Shown here: positions 1-5,002 of the stretch, piece by piece | Position numbering within the stretch: position 1 is the first letter of the stretch | Layout: each line of letters begins with the position of its first letter | Source: an uncultured Eubacterium sp. | Lineage (GTDB): Bacteria; Bacillota; Clostridia; Lachnospirales; CAG-274 | DNA length: 5,002 nt | Assembly (NCBI GenBank): GCA_900543365.1 | Contig: UQRG01000115.1 | Span: 1 to 5,002, forward strand | Direction of reading: 5' to 3' | The notes under the pieces: generated by a model | Databases searched by the model: none | Seen by the model: only the letters and a program-made list of their open reading frames with translations | Told to the model about the DNA's origin: nothing | Made by a program: the position numbers and the translations under genes

Positions 1-212
1 TCTCTATTAGCTCTTGATATTTTAGGTTCCTCTGTAAATTCTGGGTCAAAGTCTACAATTTTAGCCAAAAGGGCATCTGCAAACTCAACTGTAATATTAT
101 GTACATTTTCTGTGTACATATCTTTATGAGCCTGAAACCAAGGCTTATTGTTATTAAACTTAATACCTACTAAATATTCGTTTGTGTATTCATTAAAACC
201 ATTAAATGACAT
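1..212 (-). CDS. DUF2461 family protein, N-terminal part (runs off the window)
   Basis: Only the first 70 residues are inside the window; the gene continues past the left edge. The start MSFNGFNEYTNEYLVGIKF is followed by NNNKPWFQAHKDMY (residues 20-33), then an ALLAKIVDFDPEF segment, and the visible part ends in ISRANR. These match the opening of the DUF2461 (TIGR02453) family: an aromatic WF after an NNN turn, a helix ending in FDP, and an (I/V)SRxxRD strand. Family members are usually a little over 200 residues, cytoplasmic, and of unknown biochemical function, so no reaction is proposed. The start at 212 is firm: an in-frame TGA lies two codons upstream (216-218), and AGGTGA at 216-221 is a plausible ribosome binding site with a short 4-base spacer after AGGTG. 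The gene has the same orientation as the pectate lyase but lies 340 bases beyond it, behind the palindrome-bounded element, so it is probably transcribed separately. Confidence 0.85.
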   Translation of the reverse strand, partial: MSFNGFNEYTNEYLVGIKFNNNKPWFQAHKDMYTENVHNITVEFADALLAKIVDFDPEFTEEPKISRANR

Positions 213-236
213 AATTCACCTAAAAACTAAATAGCA

Positions 237-266
237 AGTAGAGTTATCATAAATGATAACTCTACT
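237..266. repeat. Left palindrome / terminal repeat copy 1
   Basis: A 14-bp perfect inverted repeat (237-250 paired with 253-266, half-site AGTAGAGTTATCAT) surrounds a 2-base centre AA. It lies 25 bases upstream of the DUF2461 start codon. As DNA it could be a dimeric-protein binding site; as RNA it would form a long hairpin with a very tight turn. Confidence 0.9.
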
Positions 267-277
267 CAGAGTGTCAA
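249..277 (-). promoter_or_regulatory. Possible promoter of the DUF2461 gene
   Basis: On the minus strand a perfect -35 hexamer TTGACA lies at 277-272. The -10 is unclear. At 17 bases spacing the hexamer is ATTTAT (254-249), a weak match. A better hexamer, TATGAT (251-246), is 20 bases away, which is long. Both lie inside the left palindrome (237-266), so a protein bound to that palindrome would cover the -10 region. The consensus -35 is seen directly; its use as a promoter is inference. Confidence 0.35.
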
Positions 278-331
278 GAAACTAAAATAATCAAAAAATT
301 ATGAAATTTACATAAAATTTATTGTACAAAT

Positions 332-500
332 TTAAAGTGTTGCAGACTTTAATCCGCAGGTCGAGCTTTGCCCGACCGAGGACAGGGACTATTTTGTGTA
401 CTTGCATAGCAAGAACGCAAAATACACGGCTGGTCCCCACCTTAGCATAATGAAAGAAATGTGAGCATTTCTTTCAAGGCTGTCGACTTTTTCGACAGCC
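332..500. other. Hairpin cluster, candidate structured RNA core of the element
   Basis: Five inverted repeats follow one another. (1) 332-338 pairs with 346-352, 7 bp (TTAAAGT/ACTTTAA). (2) GGTCG 359-363 pairs with CGACC 373-377, continued by GC/GC across an A-C mismatch with a TTT loop. (3) 385-437 is a compound stem: GGGAC 385-389 with GTCCC 433-437, then 390-399 with 415-424 (10 pairs, one a U-G wobble), one A-A mismatch, then CTTGC 401-405 with GCAAG 409-413 closing an ATA loop; bases 425-432 bulge out on one side. (4) 452-461 pairs with 466-475, 10 bp perfect, loop TGAG. (5) GGCTGTCGA 478-486 pairs with 492-500, 9 bp perfect, 5-base loop. None is followed by a T-run on either strand, so they are not ordinary terminators. 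The transcribed strand is unknown; read-through from the lyase would place it on the minus strand. I cannot assign it to a known RNA class. Confidence 0.5.
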
Positions 501-503
501 AGA

Positions 504-533
504 AGTAGAGTTATCATTTATGATAACTCTACT
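504..533. repeat. Right palindrome / terminal repeat copy 2
   Basis: It has the same 14-bp half-site as the left copy (504-517 paired with 520-533) but the centre is TT instead of AA, which makes it the exact reverse complement of the left copy. It begins 19 bases beyond the stop codon of the pectate lyase gene, so in that transcript it would fold into a 14-bp hairpin. It lacks a T-tract, so it is not a standard terminator, though it could slow 3'-end decay. Confidence 0.9.
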
Positions 534-552
534 AACTACATATTATCAAATA

Positions 553-3500
553 TTATTTTAACTTATCGGCTACAGCCTTTGAAGGAGCTTCGCCAAGAGA
601 ATTAACACCTATCTGACCCTTATCCTTTGACCAATAGTTAATTTCGCTAACAAGAGGAGTTTTGTTTGCATTTTTATATTCAGTAGAGTGAGTAACTGTA
701 CCTATATAATCTGCTTCACCACCGTTAGCTGAGTAAACACCCTGAACATCATAGTTGTAATTTTCAGGATAATCACTATAAAGATAGAAGTTAGACTTCT
801 CATTATCGTAACAAGCTACATTAACAAGTTTTAAAGTTGGATTAAAGTTAGTTGTTAAACCACAAGCCTTATTACCCCAAGACTTACAATCAATAAGAAT
901 ATGTTGAACAGGTACATTTTCACCACCACACTTAAAGCCGTTGTTACCACCAGCATTGTAAGGAGTTTCTGTACCGTCATCATTTAACTTATAACCGTTT
1001 CTGTAAGTTTCGCAGTTTTCAAGAGTAACAGGTCCAATAGCACCAGTATTAACCTTAGTATATAAATCCCAACCATCATCTAAATTGTTGTGTGACTTAC
1101 AATTTCTAAATACATTACCAACACCAACTGTAAGTTTAGCACCAAAGCCATCAGCATTAATCATAGATGGGTCACAATTGTTGTAAGACTCACAATTAAG
1201 AATTAAGTTGTAAGAAGGCCATTTGTCAAATGTATCCTGCTTATCTTCATCAATTCTACTAATCTGAAGACCAGTATCACCATTGTTAGAGAATATACAA
1301 TTTTCAATAATATTGTGGCTACCGCCTAAATGAGCACCCTTTTGATTATTAGCAGAACGAGTAAACTCAATACCCTTAAACTTCCAATAATCACCATTCA
1401 TTAACATATTAGCTGATTCTCTTTGACCATCAAACACAACCTTGGCACCCTTATAAGCCTCAACTGTCTTCATTTTATTAGCAGTACCATTGTTGCCATA
1501 AAGAATTTCAATAGGCTTATCAAGTTTATAAGTACCACCTAAAAGCTCAAGAGTTTGACCTGGCTGTAAGAAGCCAATAGCTGTATAAATATCATAAGGA
1601 TTATTTTCTGTACCGTCACCCTTGTAAGTACCGTTAGGAGATGCAAATACTGTAGTTACAGCAGAATTTACACTTCTATGGTAAATATTTTCTCTAATAA
1701 CAATAGGCTCATAACTTGTTAAATTAAGGCTATCATCTGGAGTGAATACTGCCACAAGTTTATTAAGGCTATTAGGTCTAAGATTAGCCTGGAAATGAGT
1801 TGTACCCTTAACCGGTACATCTTGAGCAACAACCTTATCATTCATCTTAACTGTAACTGTACCTGATGCTTTAGAAAGATGAAGGTCAAAGTCATAAACA
1901 GGATTAGTTGAATATGGACTCTGCTCAAATGTAAAGCTAGGTGTCTTAGCATCATCAAGGTCAGCTACAGTAATAGTTTTGCTTGTTGATTTATCAGTTT
2001 CATAAAACTCTACATTTTCAACTGTAATCTGTGCCCATCTGGCAGCAAAGAAACCTACATAGGCATAATCCTTATTCTGAACAGTAAGGAAACTATCATC
2101 AGCATAAGTATATTCCATACTTTCTTCTGTCTGATAATTATAACACTTAGCAACTAAACCACCATTTACTCTTTCAAGTGTTATTCTATACTTATTACCT
2201 TCCTTAGGGAAGTCAGAACTAACAGCAAAAGGTCCAATTCTCTTACCTCCACCATCAATAGCTGTTACACCTTCTCTAACCATAAGGTTAATTCTATTAA
2301 GTTTAGTCTTTTTGTCATAAGAAGCATCACTTTTATCACTAGGCCAAGCCATACCTGAATAACCGCCTAAAATAGTCATATTAGATGCAAAAAGTTTGTC
2401 TGTATCCATAGGTACAACAACACCATCAGCATCAACCTTAGCAGTAGTAGGGTCAATAGTAAGAGTTCCATCAGCAGCAGTTAATGGTACTACATCTCTA
2501 GCCATAATACCAAATGACTCCTGACCACTTCTCTTTGTATCGTCATTATCGTGTTCAAGGAACTTATCAACTGTAATATCTGCACTAATTTTAAAGCCAC
2601 TATCACCCTTAATCTGAGTATAATAGTAAGTCATACCATCGTGGTCTTGAGTTATCTTACCAGCACCATTCCAAGCACTGACATTAATCTTGCCCTGAAC
2701 TGTACCATAATTTTCAGCCTTAACACCTGTTACACCTTCAGCTACACCAAAACTGGAACTCTGACCAAATGTAGAAGCTCTCCATTGATTATTTAACTCA
2801 GAAACTATAGTAACTGGAAGTGTTATACTTTCAAAACCATCAGCATTAACAGTAACAGAAGTCTTGCCAACTGCACTAGAATTAAAAGCTGAAGTATCAA
2901 GAGTGTAAGAATCTGTAGGCTCAATATCTCCATTGTCATAAACAATAGAAACTACCATATCCTTGCTGTCAAAATTTTCACCTACAGCATAAGTTGTTCT
3001 TGGGTAATCTGTTACTTGTATTTTCTGAGCCTGTCTTTTAAATACATTTACCTTAAATGTTGCCTTTACCTCTGGATTGGCTACAGAAGTTACAGTAATT
3101 ATTTTGTCACCTTCTGTATCACTACTAAATCCAGTTACTTCATAATCACAAGGCTTTAATACTTCCTTAATTTCCTTGTTGTTATTATCAACAAATGTTG
3201 AAGTAACAGACATACCAGAAGTATCAAGACTGTCACCTAAATAATAAACCTTCTTCTTTGGCTCAGTTAATGTAATTGAATTAATAGGGTTTTTGTTAAT
3301 ATTAATATAAAAAGTACCTACTACCTTAGAAGAATAGCCAGCCTCATCAGCTCTATATACCTTAACCTGCTTTTTACCCATAGCAGTAAGTTTGTCACCG
3401 TCTTTAACAGTTTTACCATCTATTTTAAGAATATACTTATCTGGAGAAAGAATTTCAGTAGTACCATTTGAATAATCTGCACTTACTTGAAGACCTTCTG

Positions 3501-4500
3501 TCTTAAAAACATCACCCTTCGCATAAGAAGTCTTAACAGGCATAAAGTCAGTATTAATAGACTTTACCTCTAAATTACTAACTTCAACATCTATTGTTGC
3601 AGTAGCATCACCTTTAACAAGAGTAACCTTCTGCTTGCCAACTTTTTTAGGGTTATAATCTTTAACAAGATAATCCTTTACACTAGCTTTAGAAAGGTCA
3701 TTGTAAGTAACAATAACATCAATTCCTGTTAAATCTAATTCCTCACCATAAATATATTTAGTCTTACATTCACCTTTAATTTCCATTGAAACAGCTTTTT
3801 TAGTAGGTTTTGTTATTTTAACATCAGAAAAAGTCGCCTTTACATTTCTGGCAATATACAAACAAGGATAAATTGTATCTTCAAATGAAGTCATTTCAAT
3901 AACCTGGCTCTTATCGCCACAAGTAAGAGTATAAGCATTACCTTCTTTCTTAATAGAAAGGGCATATGTACCTAAATTGCTGCCTGTATTTTTAATAGAG
4001 TCAGAAAGTGTATCACCTATTGTTTTTTTGTTTGACGCATTTCTATAAAGAGCAGTAAAAGCCATATCAGATTTCTTATCCTTAGCATAAGTTCCTAAGA
4101 AAATACCATCGTCATAAGTAATATCATCTGTTTTGTGATAAAGTGAGTCTAAAACAGCTATACCAACAGAACCCTGCTGCGGATTACTACTTTCTGACAT
4201 AGTGTTATACTCATTAATAGTAACCTTTGCGCTAATTTCAAAATCTTCTGAATTTTCAAGTTCCTTAGCATAATAAATAATGCTATCTTCGCTATCACTT
4301 AATTTACCATTATTTACTTTTGTGTTTTCCATAACAACCTTGTTATCAGCTGTTGATGTTACATTATAGTTAATATCGCCGTCTTTACCTGTCCAGTCAA
4401 CAATCCAGCTACTGTCAATAGCACCAAGAGCAGGAATTGAGCCTACACTTGAAAATGCCATAGTAAGTGCCATACCAGCATAAATGATTCTCTTTTTCAT
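553..4500 (-). CDS. Secreted multidomain pectate lyase, polysaccharide lyase family 9
   Basis: This 1315-residue exoenzyme is predicted to cleave polygalacturonate by calcium-dependent beta-elimination outside the cell. Layout: signal peptide 1 to about 26 (KKR, hydrophobic core, ALGA); beta-sandwich module about 28-230; four group-3 bacterial Ig-like domains at about 234-310, 311-403, 405-487 and 488-566, each with a motif like KYIYGEELDLTGIDVIVTY (248-266); a second beta-sandwich module related to the first at about 571-835; a small beta domain about 842-940; and a right-handed beta-helix lyase about 945-1300. Asp1117, Asp1141, Asp1142 and Asp1145 align in exact spacing with the calcium ligands of Dickeya Pel9A (Asp209, 233, 234, 237). 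Lys1190 in NNGFKCGG matches its catalytic Lys273. I see no dockerin, LPXTG, S-layer-homology domain or lipobox, so it is probably released or held by its sandwich domains. Single-domain family members are roughly 400 residues. The start is fixed by AAGGAGG 7 bases upstream. Lyase assignment is strong; exact domain borders are estimates. Confidence 0.93.
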   Translation of the reverse strand: MKKRIIYAGMALTMAFSSVGSIPALGAIDSSWIVDWTGKDGDINYNVTSTADNKVVMENTKVNNGKLSDSEDSIIYYAKELENSEDFEISAKVTINEYNTMSESSNPQQGSVGIAVLDSLYHKTDDITYDDGIFLGTYAKDKKSDMAFTALYRNASNKKTIGDTLSDSIKNTGSNLGTYALSIKKEGNAYTLTCGDKSQVIEMTSFEDTIYPCLYIARNVKATFSDVKITKPTKKAVSMEIKGECKTKYIYGEELDLTGIDVIVTYNDLSKASVKDYLVKDYNPKKVGKQKVTLVKGDATATIDVEVSNLEVKSINTDFMPVKTSYAKGDVFKTEGLQVSADYSNGTTEILSPDKYILKIDGKTVKDGDKLTAMGKKQVKVYRADEAGYSSKVVGTFYININKNPINSITLTEPKKKVYYLGDSLDTSGMSVTSTFVDNNNKEIKEVLKPCDYEVTGFSSDTEGDKIITVTSVANPEVKATFKVNVFKRQAQKIQVTDYPRTTYAVGENFDSKDMVVSIVYDNGDIEPTDSYTLDTSAFNSSAVGKTSVTVNADGFESITLPVTIVSELNNQWRASTFGQSSSFGVAEGVTGVKAENYGTVQGKINVSAWNGAGKITQDHDGMTYYYTQIKGDSGFKISADITVDKFLEHDNDDTKRSGQESFGIMARDVVPLTAADGTLTIDPTTAKVDADGVVVPMDTDKLFASNMTILGGYSGMAWPSDKSDASYDKKTKLNRINLMVREGVTAIDGGGKRIGPFAVSSDFPKEGNKYRITLERVNGGLVAKCYNYQTEESMEYTYADDSFLTVQNKDYAYVGFFAARWAQITVENVEFYETDKSTSKTITVADLDDAKTPSFTFEQSPYSTNPVYDFDLHLSKASGTVTVKMNDKVVAQDVPVKGTTHFQANLRPNSLNKLVAVFTPDDSLNLTSYEPIVIRENIYHRSVNSAVTTVFASPNGTYKGDGTENNPYDIYTAIGFLQPGQTLELLGGTYKLDKPIEILYGNNGTANKMKTVEAYKGAKVVFDGQRESANMLMNGDYWKFKGIEFTRSANNQKGAHLGGSHNIIENCIFSNNGDTGLQISRIDEDKQDTFDKWPSYNLILNCESYNNCDPSMINADGFGAKLTVGVGNVFRNCKSHNNLDDGWDLYTKVNTGAIGPVTLENCETYRNGYKLNDDGTETPYNAGGNNGFKCGGENVPVQHILIDCKSWGNKACGLTTNFNPTLKLVNVACYDNEKSNFYLYSDYPENYNYDVQGVYSANGGEADYIGTVTHSTEYKNANKTPLVSEINYWSKDKGQIGVNSLGEAPSKAVADKLK

Positions 4501-4507
4501 TTAAGAG

Positions 4508-4514
4508 CCTCCTT
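4508..4514 (-). promoter_or_regulatory. Ribosome binding site of the pectate lyase gene
   Basis: AAGGAGG on the minus strand is a full anti-16S match, 7 bases from the ATG at 4500. It fixes this start, which also directly opens a typical signal peptide (MKKRIIYAG...). Confidence 0.9.
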
Positions 4515-4542
4515 GAATTTTTGATAATATTATATTAGTTTA

Positions 4543-4571
4543 ATTATAATAGCAATAGTCGAAAATTGCAA
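4543..4571 (-). promoter_or_regulatory. Sigma-A type promoter of the pectate lyase gene
   Basis: On the minus strand a perfect -10 TATAAT (4548-4543) follows a -35 of TTGCAA (4571-4566; 4 of 6 consensus bases) at exactly 17 bases spacing. Transcription would begin near 4536, giving a leader of about 36 bases that holds only the ribosome binding site, with no room for a riboswitch. The -35 sits in the palindrome ATTGCAAT (4565-4572). No clear catabolite-repression (cre) site was seen. Confidence 0.7.
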
Positions 4572-4738
4572 TACAATAATATGGAAAATTTTTATTAATT
4601 TTCAATAAAATACAGTTAAGTTGCTAAATAGAATAGGGAATAAGAGAAAATTATAGGTAATAAGTAATAATTAATATCTAATAAATAGAACTTGTTTTTA
4701 TAAAATGCACAATAAAATTAAAAACTAATTTTAACAAT
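4572..4738. other. AT-rich intergenic spacer upstream of the lyase promoter
   Basis: There are no coding signals here. The only structure seen is a 7-bp inverted repeat, GAAAATT 4584-4590 with AATTTTC 4597-4603 (6-base centre). It begins 12 bases upstream of the lyase -35 and is a possible activator or repressor site. In DNA this AT-rich such repeats also arise by chance. Confidence 0.35.
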
Positions 4739-4769
4739 AAAAAAACCTGCTCAAATAAGCAGGTTTTTT
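4739..4769 (-). terminator. Intrinsic terminator of the tRNA cluster
   Basis: CCTGCT (4746-4751) pairs with AGCAGG (4758-4763) around the 6-base loop 4752-4757, and the stem extends with an A/T run (4740-4745 with 4764-4769). On the minus strand the stem core is followed by seven T. It starts one base after the 3' end of tRNA-Cys, so it ends that transcript and insulates the lyase gene. The T-run on the other side would also let it work in the plus direction. Confidence 0.9.
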
Positions 4770-4770
4770 A

Positions 4771-4842
4771 AGGCGACACCCAGATTTGAACTGGGGATCG
4801 CGGAGTTGCAGTCCGATGCCTTAGCCACTTGGCTATGTCGCC
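4771..4842 (-). tRNA. tRNA-Cys (anticodon GCA)
   Basis: A complete cloverleaf of 72 bases. The acceptor stem GGCGACA pairs with TGTCGCC, the discriminator is U73 as is usual for tRNA-Cys, and the anticodon loop CTGCAAC gives GCA (4809-4807). The T arm is CCCAG-TTCAAAT-CTGGG. CCA is not encoded. The anticodon stem has four normal pairs and a U-C apposition at its outer end (27-43). It is the last gene of the cluster. Confidence 0.95.
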
Positions 4843-4869
4843 ATAAATATCTTATTAAATTAATAAGAA

Positions 4870-4941
4870 TGACTCGTAGGGGAATCGAACCCCTGTTTCA
4901 GCCGTGAGAGGGCCGCGTCTTAGCCGCTTGACCAACGAGCC
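4870..4941 (-). tRNA. tRNA-Glu (anticodon CTC)
   Basis: A complete cloverleaf of 72 bases. The acceptor GGCTCGT pairs with ACGAGTC (one G-U pair), the anticodon loop CTCTCAC gives CTC (4908-4906), and the T arm is AGGGG-TTCGATT-CCCCT. The body resembles the common Firmicute tRNA-Glu, but the anticodon is CTC rather than the more usual TTC, so it reads GAG. CCA is not encoded. A 27-base spacer separates it from tRNA-Cys. Confidence 0.95.
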
Positions 4942-4950
4942 AAAAAGTAA

Positions 4951-5002
4951 CTCCCCGAGTAGGGCTCGAACCTACGACCCATCGGTTAACAGCCGATTGC
5001 TC
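4951..5002 (-). tRNA. tRNA-Asn (anticodon GTT), 3' part, cut by the window edge
   Basis: The anticodon stem ATCGG/CCGAT with loop CTGTTAA gives GTT (4990-4988). The variable loop, the T arm GTAGG-TTCGAGC-CCTAC, and the acceptor 3' strand TCGGGGA with discriminator G are all present. The D arm and 5' acceptor strand lie beyond the window. CCA is not encoded. Only 9 bases separate it from tRNA-Glu, so the three are surely cotranscribed. Confidence 0.93.

Larger units (their letters stand above)
237..533. mobile_element. MITE-like element with palindromic 30-bp terminal repeats (unidentified family)
   Basis: This non-coding segment of 297 bases is bounded by two 30-base sequences (237-266 and 504-533) that are exact reverse complements of each other. 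Both ends are also palindromes in their own right, built on the half-site AGTAGAGTTATCAT. The interior holds five hairpins and has GC-rich stretches unlike the AT-rich surroundings; for example 19 of the 28 bases at 353-380 are G or C. There is no open reading frame of useful length, so a non-autonomous element of the MITE type fits well. AACTAAATA at 225-233 and AACTACATA at 534-542 match in 8 of 9 positions and could be a decayed target duplication, but the left copy is 3 bases from the palindrome, so this is weak. Alternatives are a fixed structured RNA locus or a pair of regulator binding sites. I do not recognise the family. Confidence 0.45.

Noticed and set aside
237..533. Two near-identical 30-base repeats as a minimal CRISPR array
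   Set aside because: There are only two copies, 237 bases apart, in inverted relation and fully palindromic; no regular spacers and no cas genes.
237..533. IS200/IS605 remnant or IscB/TnpB guide-RNA (HEARO-type) locus
   Set aside because: Hairpin ends suggested it, but no transposase, TnpB or IscB fragment is present, and I could not match the hairpins to a known guide-RNA consensus. It remains open to a search, not a claim.
504..533. Right palindrome as the intrinsic terminator of the lyase gene
   Set aside because: The stem is long enough, but no T-run follows on the minus strand (the next bases are TCTGG).
681..700. Thought of a dockerin-like repeat for the DPTTAKVDADG stretch of the lyase (residues 683-693, bases about 2422-2454)
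   Set aside because: A dockerin needs two paired calcium-loop helix repeats, normally at a terminus; this is one acidic loop inside a beta-sandwich module.
2551..2796. An 81-codon plus-strand open frame
   Set aside because: It lies entirely antisense inside the pectate lyase gene, has no convincing ribosome binding site, and its Thr/Ile/Leu-rich translation looks like a shadow of the coding strand.
4650..4678. Second TATAAT on the minus strand (4655-4650) as an extra lyase promoter
   Set aside because: The hexamer at the proper -35 distance is GATATT, with no useful match, and such -10-like strings are common in this AT-rich spacer.

Overview
The window looks like chromosome from a low-GC Firmicute, probably a pectin-using gut or rumen member of the Clostridia. 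The reasons are AT-rich DNA, a strong AAGGAGG ribosome binding site, tRNA genes without an encoded CCA end, and a leftmost gene whose start resembles clostridial DUF2461 proteins. The genus cannot be fixed from the sequence alone. Every recognisable gene lies on the minus strand, so transcription runs from high to low coordinates.

In the order of transcription: a tRNA cluster, Asn(GTT) cut by the window edge, then Glu(CTC), then Cys(GCA), closes with a strong intrinsic terminator at 4739-4769. An AT-rich spacer of about 220 bases follows and carries a good sigma-A type promoter for the main gene. That gene (553-4500) encodes a 1315-residue secreted protein. It has a signal peptide, two related beta-sandwich modules on either side of four tandem bacterial Ig-like domains, a small linker domain, and a C-terminal PL9 pectate lyase beta-helix. 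The PL9 calcium ligands and catalytic lysine are all present, so it should be an active extracellular pectate lyase.

Behind it lies a 340-base gene-free stretch (213-552). This is the least ordinary part of the window. It is bounded by two 30-base near-perfect palindromes that are exact reverse complements of each other (237-266 and 504-533). Between them is a run of five hairpins, partly GC-rich, at 332-500. It looks like a MITE-type mobile element or a structured RNA or DNA element; I do not recognise the family. Its left end overlaps the likely promoter region of the last gene, a DUF2461 protein that runs off the left edge (1-212).

No functional link is evident between the lyase, the tRNAs and the DUF2461 gene. 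The lyase appears to be a single-gene transcription unit. The best candidate for something undescribed is the palindrome-bounded hairpin element, followed by the modular build of the lyase.
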